From Streptomyces hokutonensis (GTDB lineage: Bacteria; Actinomycetota; Actinomycetes; Streptomycetales; Streptomycetaceae), in assembly GCF_000376565.1 (NCBI RefSeq), contig NZ_BARG01000079.1:47765-111764 (forward strand): a stretch of 64,000 nucleotides of DNA, in the 5' to 3' direction. Position 1 is the stretch's first letter. Every line of letters begins with the position of its first letter. A model generated the notes under the pieces. The model did no database searches and was not told where the DNA came from. It was given only the letters and a program-made list of their open reading frames with translations. Shown here in pieces: positions 49,822 to 58,418 of the stretch. Both the position numbers and the translations under genes were made by a program.

Positions 49822-50646
49822 TCAGATCCCACCCCGCTCACGCGGAATCTTCTGCCCCGCTTCGACGGCCACCGGCAGGCGGTTCTCCGCCGGTGGCAGG
49901 GGGCAGGTCGCCAGGTCCGTATAGGCGCAGGGGAGGTTGGCCGCGCGGTTGAAGTCCAGGACGACCGTGCCGTCGGCGGCGGGCGGGGCGAGCGAGAGGG
50001 CCCGGTTGGCGGCGTAGGTCGTCACCCCCGAGGTGGCGTCCGTGAAAAGGGCCAGCAGCCCGCCCGGTCCACGCCCGGGGAACACGGTCAGCGCCAGCGG
50101 GTGCCCGTCCAGCTCGAAATCGACCCGGCCCGGCGCGTCGTACACATGCTCCAGGCCCTCGACCGCCGCGCCCACGGTCGTCGGGCGCGGAGTCTCGAAG
50201 TCCGTGTACCGTCCCCGCACCACCCAGCGGGGATCCGGCGCGTAGGCGGGGGTACCGGCGAAGGCGGTGCGCAGCGGCGCGTCCGGGTGCCGGGGCCGCA
50301 CGATGTCGTACCCGCCGCGCCTGGCCACCTCGATCACGGCGTCACCCCAGACCGCGTCGACACCGCCCCGCTCGGGCAGCACGCCGAAGCGGTGCTCACC
50401 CCGCACGGGAGTTCCCCCTACGACGAGTTCCTCACCCTCGTCGAGGGCTACGGCGACCCCGTCGGCGTCGGTCCACCAGGCACCCGGCGCGTCCGGGAAC
50501 CGCTGCGGCCGGTCGTCGAGCCAGTGCAGTCCGGTGATCGCCAGGAACCCGTGCGGGGCGGCGAGCCGCTCCTCCTGACCGCGGTACCACTCCAGCCATT
50601 CCTGGGTGAAGGCCTGCAGATCCGTCGCAGTGAGGTCAACGGTCAC
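49822..50646 (-). CDS. DUF1684 family protein
   Basis: A 274-residue protein of the DUF1684 family. Its blocks are LEWYRGQEERLAAPHGFLAI, TGLHWLDDRPQRFPDAPGAW, RYTDFETPRP and FDFNRAANLPCAY-like DFNRAANLPCAYTDLATCPL near the end, which is the most conserved region. No enzymatic activity is established. The start is GTG at 50646 with GAAGGAG before it; longer upstream extension has no conservation. Soluble, no signal peptide. Divergent from the DUF427 gene. Confidence 0.85.
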   Translation of the reverse strand: MTVDLTATDLQAFTQEWLEWYRGQEERLAAPHGFLAITGLHWLDDRPQRFPDAPGAWWTDADGVAVALDEGEELVVGGTPVRGEHRFGVLPERGGVDAVWGDAVIEVARRGGYDIVRPRHPDAPLRTAFAGTPAYAPDPRWVVRGRYTDFETPRPTTVGAAVEGLEHVYDAPGRVDFELDGHPLALTVFPGRGPGGLLALFTDATSGVTTYAANRALSLAPPAADGTVVLDFNRAANLPCAYTDLATCPLPPAENRLPVAVEAGQKIPRERGGI

Positions 50647-50788
50647 GATCACTCCTTCGTCGCACGAGGCCCGGCCTCGAAACGGGGTCGTACCAGTGCC
50701 AACCCCGGCCACCCGGCGGCGGATTCCGGCCGCGTATGACAGCTTTGTGTACAGATCTCCGCACGCCTCAGCCGAAGGAGAGACGGTC

Positions 50789-51613
50789 ATGAGCACGTTC
50801 CCCACCGCGCGAGACGTCAGGACCACACCCGAAGGACTGCTCTGGGAACCGAGCCGACGCTGGGTCCGCGGCCTCAAGGGCGATGTCACCGTCGTGGACA
50901 GCAGGCACCCCGTCCTCGTCTGGGAACCGGGAGTCCCGGTACCGCTCTACGCCTTCCCGCACCACGAGGTCCGCGAGGACCTGCTCCGCCCCGCGAAGAA
51001 CCCCCCGACCGGGACGCACACGGGTTCACGCGTCTTCTACGACCTCGAAGCCGACGGCCTGCTCGTGGAGAACGCGGCCTGGACCTTCCCCGCGCAGGAC
51101 CTGGCCGGACACATCGCGTTCGAGTGGTTCCGGCGGGTCGGGCGCGGCCTCGACCACTGGTACGAGGAGGAGGAAGAGATCTTCATCCACCCCCGAGACC
51201 CGCACAAACGGGTGGACGCCCTCCCCAGCAGCCGTCACGTCCGGGTCGGGATCGACGGCACGGTCGTCGCGGACACCCACCGTCCGGTCCTCCTCTTCGA
51301 GACCGGCCTGCCGACCCGCTACTACATCCCGCGCGAGGACGTCCGCCTGGACCTCTTCGAACCGACCGACCACAGCACCGGGTGCCCCTACAAGGGGACC
51401 GCCATGTACTGGTCGTGGCGCGGCGAGTCCGACGGCCCGGGCGTCCCGCCGAACATCGTCTGGAGCTATCCGCAGCCGCTGCCCGCGGTCGGCGCCGTCA
51501 AGGACCTCCTCGCCTTCTACAACGAGGCGGTCGACATCACGGTGGACGGCGAAACCCAGGAACGCCCCGTCACCCCCTTCACCGAGACACTTTCGGGGCG
51601 GCCGTCGACCTGA
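50789..51613 (+). CDS. Double DUF427 domain protein
   Basis: A 274-residue protein with two DUF427 domains. The first (about 30-125) has VTVVDSRHPVLVWEPGVPVP and LVENAAWTFPAQ. The second (about 150-250) has VRVGIDGTVVADTHRPVLLF, ETGLPTRYYIPREDVRLDLF and TGCPYKGTAMYWSW. DUF427 is a small beta-rich fold of unknown function, common in actinomycetes. ATG at 50789 is preceded by GAAGGAG. Soluble; no signal peptide. Confidence 0.85.
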   Translation: MSTFPTARDVRTTPEGLLWEPSRRWVRGLKGDVTVVDSRHPVLVWEPGVPVPLYAFPHHEVREDLLRPAKNPPTGTHTGSRVFYDLEADGLLVENAAWTFPAQDLAGHIAFEWFRRVGRGLDHWYEEEEEIFIHPRDPHKRVDALPSSRHVRVGIDGTVVADTHRPVLLFETGLPTRYYIPREDVRLDLFEPTDHSTGCPYKGTAMYWSWRGESDGPGVPPNIVWSYPQPLPAVGAVKDLLAFYNEAVDITVDGETQERPVTPFTETLSGRPST

Positions 51614-51683
51614 ACCTGTGTGTGATTGAAGCCTTGTTGGAGCCAGTAGCAGTGAAACGCGGTCCACCGGGCAGCCGACCCCG

Positions 51684-52496
51684 ATGGAGAGTCAGAAGAC
51701 AGAAGAGAAGAAACGGGCAGAGAACGAACACGCGCCGAAACGCAAGGTCCTCGATCTGACCGCCGTGCAGGTGGTCGCGAGTGCGCTTGCCACCGTGGTG
51801 GGCGCGGTGCTGGCGTCCTTGCTGGGGGTGACCGGGACGATCATCGGCGCCGCCGTGGTCAGCACCAGCGCGACCACCGGCGCGGCGGTCTTCCAGCACG
51901 CGTTCCGACGGACGGGCGAGGGGATCCGCCGGCGGGTGCCGGCGGTGGCGATGGCCCTGACGCCTAGTGAGGAACGCGCGATCCAACGCGCCGACGCCCG
52001 GGCCGCGTTCGCGTTACCCGACGACACCCCGGCCGGTGATCGGACGCCGGCCACCACACCCTCCGCGGACGAGTCGGTGACCACCTATCGGAGCGGCTCC
52101 TTCTGGAAGTCCATCGGCTGGAAGAAGCACCTGCTGGCGACAGGCCTGGTGTTCGCCCTGGGGATGGTCACGGTCACCGCGGGCGAGCTGATCATGGGCA
52201 AGCCGATAGCCGCCGCGGTGCGGGGCGAATCGGGCAACGGCACGTCGATGGGCGGCGGTTCGGCCGGGACGCCCGCACCCGCACACAGCCCCACACCCAC
52301 ACCGCTCGGGTCCAGCGGCGCCGGCTCACGGACGGGCGGCTCGGCCTCGCCGTCCGCGAGCGCGGAGCCGGACACGAGCTCCAGTACCGACACGGGCGCC
52401 AATCAGAGCGCCGGTTCCAGCCCCGAGACCTCGGCGTCGACCGTGCCGTCCGCGAGCGGCGGCGCCGTCAACACCCCTGACGCCACCGCCCGTTGA
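51684..52496 (+). CDS. Two-pass membrane protein with Ser/Thr/Pro-rich extracytoplasmic tail
   Basis: A 270-residue protein I do not recognise. A charged start (MESQKTEEKKRAENEHAPKR) is followed by a Gly/Ala-rich hydrophobic hairpin (about 27-70, ASALATVVGAVLASLLGV), a cytosolic stretch, a clear membrane helix (about 150-172, LLATGLVFALGMVTVTAGEL) and a ~90-residue low-complexity tail rich in Ser, Thr, Gly and Pro. The tail is like spacer sequences of surface proteins. It is convergent with the repeat-containing membrane protein gene. Confidence 0.75.
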   Translation: MESQKTEEKKRAENEHAPKRKVLDLTAVQVVASALATVVGAVLASLLGVTGTIIGAAVVSTSATTGAAVFQHAFRRTGEGIRRRVPAVAMALTPSEERAIQRADARAAFALPDDTPAGDRTPATTPSADESVTTYRSGSFWKSIGWKKHLLATGLVFALGMVTVTAGELIMGKPIAAAVRGESGNGTSMGGGSAGTPAPAHSPTPTPLGSSGAGSRTGGSASPSASAEPDTSSSTDTGANQSAGSSPETSASTVPSASGGAVNTPDATAR

Positions 52497-52522
52497 GCCT
52501 CCGCTCCGGATGGGCGGAGGCT
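52496..52522. terminator. Hairpin between convergent membrane-protein genes
   Basis: A perfect 9-bp stem (AGCCTCCGC at 52496-52504, complement at 52514-52522) overlaps the last base of the upstream stop and lies 22 bp before the opposing stop. A GTCGTACGAC palindrome follows directly. Confidence 0.65.
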
Positions 52523-52543
52523 GTCGTACGACAGTGGTTGGCC

Positions 52544-53611
52544 CTACTCGGATGTCCGGTTCGCCGCGGCCATCGCGCGCTCGTCGGGGCGGTCGGGAAG
52601 GGCGAGCTGCCTGCTGAACCTCCGTGCGGTGAGGAGCGCGAGCAGGGCCGTGAGGGCCGCCAGTGCGGCGAGGGCGGCCAGCAGGCCCGCCAGCCAGGGC
52701 GGCGCGGCCGTGATCCGCAGCGCCTGGGACAGCCGCGTGGAGTGGAACCGTCCGTCGAACAGCTGGATCGCCGCCAACGCGGCCGGCACCACCATGGACA
52801 GGGCCAGTACGGGCAGCCCGCCGTGGAGAACCAGCGCCGGTGCCAGCAGGACGCACAGGATAGAGACCCCGAGCGCGAAACCGTAGGCGGCACCGGAGGC
52901 CCCGTCCCGGTGCAACGGGAAGTAGGACAGCCCGCACAGGACAAGCGCCGCCGCCGCGAACAACCGCGGCCAGACCGGGAGTTCGGCGCGCCGCGGCGCC
53001 GTACGCGGAGGCCGTGGACGGCGTCGGCGAGCCGGACGGTCGCCCGGCTGCTCCGGCTCGTGTGTGTCCGTCGGGACTCGTCCGGTCGGCTCCGACTCGG
53101 CAGCGGCCGGATCGGCGGACTGATCCGCCGCCGGTCCCGAGGCCCGGACGGGCGCGTCCTGCTCCTCGGCCAGGCGGCCGATCAACTGGGCGAGTTCCTC
53201 GACGGGCCGGCCCGCTGCGGCCCGTACCGCCTCCTCGCCGCAGTGCGGCTCCAGCGGAGCCCGGTGCAGCAGGGTCATCAGCCGGGTGACCTCCTCCACG
53301 GGCCGGGACTCGGCCGCCGCGCGGATCGTCTCGTCGGCGGAGTCGGGATGGCGCGGTGGCCGCGTCAGCAGCGTCACCAGGCGCGTCACATCCTCCACGG
53401 ACCGGTCCACACCGATCGCCCGCAGTGCGTCGACGGTGGCCTGCGCGTACTTCGGTGACTGCTCCAGCAACGTGATGAGCTGGAGGACCTCTTCCAACGG
53501 CCGGTCGGTGACAGCGGCGTGCACCAGGCTGTGCAGCGCGAGCGGGTGGGCCGCGCTGTCGTGGGATATCTCGGGTTGGTCCGGGCTGGGCGGGAAAGAG
53601 CGGGTGGTCAT
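52544..53611 (-). CDS. Membrane protein with N-terminal helical repeats
   Basis: A 355-residue protein I do not recognise. Residues 25-150 hold four imperfect ~33-38-residue repeats, each with an (R)P(L/V)EEVxxLxTLL helix followed by xxAVxAL/AAA: RPLEEVLQLITLLEQ, RSVEDVTRLVTLLTR, RPVEEVTRLMTLLHR and RPVEELAQLIGRLAE. A charged linker leads to four hydrophobic helices (from about 215). Start ATG 53611, with GGAG six bases upstream. The repeats look like a helical protein-interaction array in the cytosol. Confidence 0.72.
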   Translation of the reverse strand: MTTRSFPPSPDQPEISHDSAAHPLALHSLVHAAVTDRPLEEVLQLITLLEQSPKYAQATVDALRAIGVDRSVEDVTRLVTLLTRPPRHPDSADETIRAAAESRPVEEVTRLMTLLHRAPLEPHCGEEAVRAAAGRPVEELAQLIGRLAEEQDAPVRASGPAADQSADPAAAESEPTGRVPTDTHEPEQPGDRPARRRRPRPPRTAPRRAELPVWPRLFAAAALVLCGLSYFPLHRDGASGAAYGFALGVSILCVLLAPALVLHGGLPVLALSMVVPAALAAIQLFDGRFHSTRLSQALRITAAPPWLAGLLAALAALAALTALLALLTARRFSRQLALPDRPDERAMAAANRTSE

Positions 53612-53785
53612 GCTCGGCTCCATGAAGAGGCTGATGCTGCTATCGCCCCCCGAAGCGCGATGAACCAGCTGATCCTGTCCAGTAGTAAGCGCCCCCCGCC
53701 CGCGCCGCCACGCGATTGCGCCACCCGTGTGACGCCCGCAGGCCGCTCATCCGGGTACGGGCCTGATTGACGGTCCGGAGAACCG

Positions 53786-53915
53786 CGCCGTACGCTCCCC
53801 CTGTAGTGATGGCATAAGGAAGCTGGTGGAATTCCAGCACGGTCGCGCCACTGTGAGCCCGCCACCGGAGGTGGTGGGCGAGTCAGACACTGAACCGTCA
53901 CTCGCCCGTACACGC
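53786..53915 (+). promoter_or_regulatory. Cobalamin riboswitch upstream of cbtBA
   Basis: The B12 aptamer core is visible: GGAAGCTGGTGGAATTCCAG at 53818-53837, then CACGGTCGCGCCACTGTG. A GCCCGCCACC/GGTGGTGGGC stem precedes the B12-box-like GAGTCAGACACTG at 53880-53892. It lies upstream of a cobalt transporter, so corrinoid should shut down cobalt uptake. Edges are approximate. Confidence 0.9.
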
Positions 53916-53947
53916 AAGGGACGCACGATCCCGAAGGAGGGCTCACC

Positions 53948-54163
53948 TTGAGCAGCATTTCCACATCCCGTCCGGTGTCCACGCCGGTCGTCCTGCCGAT
54001 CTCGAAGTCGATCGTCTGGCTGGTCGGCACCGCGCTGATCGCGCTGGCCGTCTACTACTTCGTCGGTGTCGACCAGGGCGCCGTGTCGGTGTTCGGAAAC
54101 GACATGCACGTCCACGAGTTCGTCCACGACGCCCGCCACTTCCTCGGCTTCCCCTGCCACTGA
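53948..54163 (+). CDS. cbtB: CbtB family cobalt transporter subunit
   Basis: A 71-residue protein with one membrane helix (SIVWLVGTALIALAVYYFVG) and a C-terminal metal-binding tail HVHEFVHDARHFLGFPCH, rich in His. This is the CbtB layout. It starts at TTG 53948, with GAAGGAGG seven bases before it. It is preceded by a cobalamin riboswitch and followed 36 bp later by cbtA, the usual pair for cobalt import serving cobalamin synthesis. Confidence 0.9.
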   Translation: MSSISTSRPVSTPVVLPISKSIVWLVGTALIALAVYYFVGVDQGAVSVFGNDMHVHEFVHDARHFLGFPCH

Positions 54164-54199
54164 CCCTCCGCCGGCACCCGGACGTACGGACAACTCGAC

Positions 54200-55066
54200 A
54201 TGGAAAAGAAGCTCATACTGCGCGGCATCCTCGCCGGCGCAGTCGCGGGGCTGCTCGCCTTCGTGTTCGCGCGCATATTCGCCGAACCACAGATCGCGAA
54301 GGCCATCGACTACGAGAGCGGCCGTGACGCCGCCCAGAACGCCCTGGACAAGGCGGCGGGCATGCCCGTCGAGGGCCACGAACACGAACTGTTCAGCCGC
54401 ACCATCCAGGCCAACGTCGGCATAGGCGCCGGCATGATCCTCTTCGGCATGGCGATGGGCGCCCTGTTCGCCGTCGCCTACGCCGTCTGCCTGGGCCGCA
54501 CCGGCGGTCTGCGGCCGCGCAGCCTGGCGCTTCTCGTCGCCGGCGGCGGCTTCCTCGGCATGTACCTGGTGCCGTTCCTCAAGTACCCGGCCAACCCGCC
54601 CGCGATCGGCCACGAGGAGACCATCCAGCAGCGCAGCGCTCTGTACCTGATCATGGTCGTGTGCTCCGTCGCCTTCCTCGCGGGCGCCGTCTATCTCGGC
54701 AAGCGCCTCCAGGCCCGCTTCGGCAACTGGAACGCGACGCTTCTCGCCGGTGCCGCGTTCGTCGTCGCGATCGGGATCGTCATGCTGCTCCTGCCGCAGT
54801 TCGGCCATCTCTCGTACAACAAGGCCAACTTCGGCAACCAGGCCACCGAGACGCCACTGCCGCTGAAGGACGCGAAGGGCACCATCGTCTACCCGGGCTT
54901 CCCGGCCGACGTGCTCTTCAACTTCCGCTTCTACTCCGTCGCCGCGCAGCTCGTCCTCTGGACGGCCCTCGGCCTGATCTTCGCCCCACTCGCCGAACGC
55001 CTCCTCCAGCCCGTGCGCCCGGACTCCACCACCCCGTCGAAGGAGCCGGACCCCGTCCCCGCCTGA
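54200..55066 (+). CDS. cbtA: CbtA family cobalt transporter subunit
   Basis: A 288-residue membrane protein with six to seven hydrophobic helices. The N-terminus LILRGILAGAVAGLLAFVFA, the EHELFSRTIQANVG segment, and LVPFLKYPANPPAIGHEETI with its conserved Pro and His are characteristic of CbtA. It is considered the pore subunit for cobalt uptake and is under the same riboswitch as cbtB. The C-terminal tail is Pro-rich and cytosolic. Confidence 0.9.
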   Translation: MEKKLILRGILAGAVAGLLAFVFARIFAEPQIAKAIDYESGRDAAQNALDKAAGMPVEGHEHELFSRTIQANVGIGAGMILFGMAMGALFAVAYAVCLGRTGGLRPRSLALLVAGGGFLGMYLVPFLKYPANPPAIGHEETIQQRSALYLIMVVCSVAFLAGAVYLGKRLQARFGNWNATLLAGAAFVVAIGIVMLLLPQFGHLSYNKANFGNQATETPLPLKDAKGTIVYPGFPADVLFNFRFYSVAAQLVLWTALGLIFAPLAERLLQPVRPDSTTPSKEPDPVPA

Positions 55067-55120
55067 CCAACTCGCCGTTCGTGGAACCTGCGTCTGTGAC
55101 CCACGTCATGGACAGGCATC

Positions 55121-55150
55121 GGAACTCGGCCCTCCGCCCCGCCGACTACT
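55121..55150 (+). promoter_or_regulatory. ECF-type promoter motif before the copper operon
   Basis: GGAACTC at 55121-55127 and CGACTACT at 55143-55150 are separated by 15 bp. GGAAC is the usual ECF sigma -35. The same two words with the same spacing occur at 60011-60040 before the biosynthetic cluster. The first gene of the copper operon starts 65 bp downstream. Confidence 0.6.
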
Positions 55151-55214
55151 GGAGCGGTAGGGCTTCGACCGCCCTGCTTGGCAGGACGGTTCGATGCGAT
55201 CAGGAAGGCCGGGC

Positions 55215-55478
55215 ATGGCCGAGTTCCCACAGTCTTTCCCTCTCGTGGGTGTGACGCCCCGCAGACTGCCGATGCCGCCGCCCGCGTTGTGCGGCTTCCT
55301 GCTGCTGCTCGCGCTGATGTTCTCGGTGTCGTACGCCGTCGGATCGGCCGCCGGACCGGTGGCGCCCGGCATGCACGGCACCGGGAACACCGGGACAGGC
55401 GGCGGGGGAGACGGCGGCACTGGTGAGAGCGGCGGCGGCATGCAGGACATGCCCGGGACGCACGGGACCGGTGAGTGA
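55215..55478 (+). CDS. Small Met/His-containing membrane protein of the copper operon
   Basis: An 87-residue protein with one membrane helix (ALCGFLLLLALMFSVSYAVG) and a glycine-rich tail carrying Met and His: AAGPVAPGMHGTGNTG and GGGMQDMPGTHGTG. Met and His residues in a flexible extracytoplasmic tail suggest binding of copper, but no family is known to me. ATG at 55215 has AGGAAGG before it. Its stop overlaps the GTG start of the copper ATPase gene. Confidence 0.75.
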   Translation: MAEFPQSFPLVGVTPRRLPMPPPALCGFLLLLALMFSVSYAVGSAAGPVAPGMHGTGNTGTGGGGDGGTGESGGGMQDMPGTHGTGE

Positions 55479-57748
55479 TGGCCGGCGAACCGATGACGAG
55501 CCTGATGGTCACGACCGACATCACCGTCGGCGGAATGACCTGCGCGGCCTGCGTCCGCAGGGTGGAGAAGAAGCTCGCCACGCTGGAGGGCGTCACCGCG
55601 ACGGTGAACCTGGCCACCGGGCTCGCCCGGGTCAGCCATCCGGAGAGCGTCCCGGCGGAGGAACTCGTCGCCGCGGTCGAGCAGGCCGGATACCAGGCCG
55701 CCCTTCCCGCGCCGCCCGCCCGCGAGGAGGAGGGGGCGGCGGACGCGGACACTTCGGACGCCGCCGCCCGGCAGGAACGCGAACGGCTCCTCGTCACCGC
55801 GCTGCTCGCCGTGCCGGTCCTGGTGCTCTCGATGGTGCCGGCCCTGCAGTTCCGCAACTGGCAGTGGCTGTGCTTCGCGCTGGCCGCCCCGGTCGCGGTG
55901 TGGAGTGCCTGGCCGTTCCACACCCGTGCGGTACGGGGGTTGCGGCACTCCGCGGCCACCATGGACACGCTCGTCTCGCTGGGCGTCGTGGCTTCCTTCT
56001 CCTGGTCGGTGTACGCGCTGTTCCTCGGGGGAGCGGGCGATCCCGGGATGCGGATGCCGTTCAGTCTGCTGCCGTCCGCCTCCGACGGGACGGCGCACGT
56101 CTATCTCGAAGCGGCGGTCAGCGTCCCGCTGTTCGTGCTGACCGGGCGGTTCCTGGAGGCGCGCGCACGGAGCGGCACCGGCGCGGCCCTGCGCTCGCTG
56201 GCGGAGCTGGCCGCCAAGGAGGTGTCCGTCCGTGACGAGCACGGTGAGCGCGCCGTCCCCATCGAACAACTGCGGGTCGGGCAGGACTTCGTCGTGCGGC
56301 CGGGTGAGCGGGTCGCCACCGACGGGTGTGTGACGGAGGGCAGTTCCGCCGTCGACCTGTCGCTGGTCACCGGCGAGAGCGAGCCCGTCGAGGTGAGCCC
56401 CGGTTCGGCGCTGGTCGGCGGGGCCGTCAACGTCGGCGGACTGCTGCTGGTGCGAGCCACGGCTGTCGGCGAGGACACTCAACTCGCCCGGATCACCAGG
56501 CTGGTGACCGACGCGCAGGCGGGCAAGGCCAAGGCGCAGCGGCTGGCCGACGCCGTGGCCGGAGTCTTCGTACCCGTCGTGCTGAGCATCGCGGTGACCG
56601 TCCTCGGCTTCTGGCTCGGCGCCGGGGCCGACCCACAGGCGGCGCTCACCGCCTGCGTGGCCGTCCTCGTGGTGGCCTGCCCGTGCGCACTGGGCCTGGC
56701 CACGCCGACGGCACTGATGGCGGCCACCGGGCGCGGGGCCCAACTGGGCGTGCTGGTAAGCGGTCCGCAGACACTGGAGGCACTCCAGCACGTGGACACG
56801 GTGGTGCTGGACAAGACCGGCACCCTGACCACCGGCCACATGAGTGTCGCCCACGTCACCACCCTGCCCGGCGAGTTGGGGCAGGACGCGGTGCTGCGGC
56901 TGGCCGGTGCGGTGGAACAGGGGTCAGAGCATCCCCTCGGTAGGGCGATCACCGCCTACGCGCGCCGCTCGGCAGGAGACGAACCCCCGCCCCCGGTGCG
57001 GGAGTTCATGGCCACACCGGGGCAGGGCGTCAAGGGCCTGGTGGAGGGCCGTACGGTCGAAGTCGTCGTGCCCGACGGCGAGTTGCCGCAGGTGCTGGCC
57101 GAGGCCCTGGCGGCGGCCGAGGACGCCGCGCACACGCCCGTCCTCGTGCGTGTCGACGGCCGCGCCGAAGCGCTGATCGCCCTCGGCGACCTTGTACGTC
57201 CCGGTGGTTACCGTGCCGTGGACCAGCTGCGGCGCCTCGGCATCCGCCCGGTACTCGCGACCGGGGACCGCAAGGCGCCCGCACAGGCGGTGGCCGACGC
57301 CCTGGGCATCGAGGACGTGCACGCCCGCTGCTCACCCGAGGAAAAGGCAGCTCTGGTACGGCAGTTGCAGGAGGAGGGGCACCGGGTCGCGGTCGTCGGT
57401 GACGGTGTGAACGACGCCGCCGCGCTCGCCGGCGCCGACCTGGGCATCGCCATGGGCACCGGCACGGACGTGGCCATCGGGGCCGCGGATCTGACGCTGG
57501 TGCGCGGGGACATCGAGGCGCTCGCCGACGCCGTACGGCTGGCCCGGCGCACCCTCGGCACGATCCGCGTCAACCTGGTGTGGGCCTTCGGCTACAACGT
57601 CGTCACCGTCCCACTGGCGATGGTCGGACTGCTCAACCCCATGGTCGCCGCCGCCGCGATGTCCGCCAGCTCTGTGCTGGTGGTGTGCAACAGCCTGCGG
57701 CTGCGCGCCTGGCAGCCCGCTCGCGCACGAGGACGTGATGCCCGATGA
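55475..57748 (+). CDS. copA: Heavy-metal translocating P-type ATPase, CopA-like
   Basis: A 757-residue P1B-type ATPase that exports Cu(I) from the cytosol. There is one N-terminal metal-binding domain (GGMTCAACVRRVEKKL), eight helices with the CPC ion motif in VVACPCALGLATP, the phosphorylation site DKTGT, the HP motif (EQGSEHPLGRA) and GDGVNDAAAL. The C-terminal membrane motifs YNVVTVPLAM and MSASSVLVVCNSLRL match the P1B-1 (Cu+) signature. GTG at 55475 or ATG at 55478. It overlaps the small protein upstream and the PCuAC gene downstream. Confidence 0.95.
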   Translation: MMAGEPMTSLMVTTDITVGGMTCAACVRRVEKKLATLEGVTATVNLATGLARVSHPESVPAEELVAAVEQAGYQAALPAPPAREEEGAADADTSDAAARQERERLLVTALLAVPVLVLSMVPALQFRNWQWLCFALAAPVAVWSAWPFHTRAVRGLRHSAATMDTLVSLGVVASFSWSVYALFLGGAGDPGMRMPFSLLPSASDGTAHVYLEAAVSVPLFVLTGRFLEARARSGTGAALRSLAELAAKEVSVRDEHGERAVPIEQLRVGQDFVVRPGERVATDGCVTEGSSAVDLSLVTGESEPVEVSPGSALVGGAVNVGGLLLVRATAVGEDTQLARITRLVTDAQAGKAKAQRLADAVAGVFVPVVLSIAVTVLGFWLGAGADPQAALTACVAVLVVACPCALGLATPTALMAATGRGAQLGVLVSGPQTLEALQHVDTVVLDKTGTLTTGHMSVAHVTTLPGELGQDAVLRLAGAVEQGSEHPLGRAITAYARRSAGDEPPPPVREFMATPGQGVKGLVEGRTVEVVVPDGELPQVLAEALAAAEDAAHTPVLVRVDGRAEALIALGDLVRPGGYRAVDQLRRLGIRPVLATGDRKAPAQAVADALGIEDVHARCSPEEKAALVRQLQEEGHRVAVVGDGVNDAAALAGADLGIAMGTGTDVAIGAADLTLVRGDIEALADAVRLARRTLGTIRVNLVWAFGYNVVTVPLAMVGLLNPMVAAAAMSASSVLVVCNSLRLRAWQPARARGRDAR

Positions 57749-58284
57749 GGCGGATCCTGGCCAGGGTGTCGTCGACGCTCGGCGACCGGAGGAAGCTGCG
57801 GGACACCGCGCTCGCCGCCCTGGTGCCCGTCGCCGCGTGCAGCGTGGCCCTGGCGGGTCTGACCGCGTGGACGGGCACGGGCAGGGCCGGAACCCCGGCG
57901 CGTCTACGCGTCACCGACGGACGCCTCCTGCTGCCGTCCGCCGGTGCCGACGAGACGTCGGCGTTCTTCCGCGTCGCCAACGAGGGTGGTTCCGCCGACC
58001 GCCTGATACGGGTCACCTCACCCCGCGCCCCCGGTGGCATCGCTCTCTCCGAGCACCGTATGACCGAAGGGAACGCGGCCTACGACACCGAGATCGGCTC
58101 CGTCGACATCGCGGCGGGCGACAGCCTCGCCATGTCGCCGACCGGGGTCGGCCTGACGGTCTCCGCGACCTCGGGTCAGTGGCGTTCCGGCGACCTCGTG
58201 CCCTTCACCTTCGAGTTCCGGCGCAGCGGGCGGGTCACGGTGCTCGCCGTGGTCGTGCGGCCCGACAGCGTCTCGCTCCAGTAG
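57745..58284 (+). CDS. PCu(A)C-like copper chaperone with partial ligand set
   Basis: A 179-residue protein: a membrane anchor or signal (ALAALVPVAACSVALAGLTA) and a cupredoxin-like PCuAC (DUF461) domain exported to the cell surface. The first ligand pair is visible in LSEHRMTEG. The second His-x-Met pair expected near the end of the domain is missing: the segment reads MSPTGVGLTVSA. Copper binding may therefore be weakened or rearranged. It is coupled to copA by ATGA overlap, as expected for copper delivery outside the membrane. Confidence 0.8.
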   Translation: MRRILARVSSTLGDRRKLRDTALAALVPVAACSVALAGLTAWTGTGRAGTPARLRVTDGRLLLPSAGADETSAFFRVANEGGSADRLIRVTSPRAPGGIALSEHRMTEGNAAYDTEIGSVDIAAGDSLAMSPTGVGLTVSATSGQWRSGDLVPFTFEFRRSGRVTVLAVVVRPDSVSLQ

Positions 58285-58321
58285 TCGTCCGGAACAGTCA
58301 TCGAGTTCCCCGTGCTGTCAT

Positions 58322-58335
58322 GTGACATGAGTCAC
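58322..58335. promoter_or_regulatory. Short palindrome upstream of the Met-rich gene
   Basis: GTGAC (58322-58326) and GTCAC (58331-58335) form a 14-bp dyad in the 134-bp gap before the Met-rich membrane protein gene. It is a possible regulator site. Only symmetry supports it. Confidence 0.3.
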
Positions 58336-58418
58336 TGCATCTGTGGTGAGTCGAAGCCCCGGTGTGCGCCCGTACCCCCTGATGACGATCAGACGTCGGG
58401 TGCAAAGATGGGCGCGCT

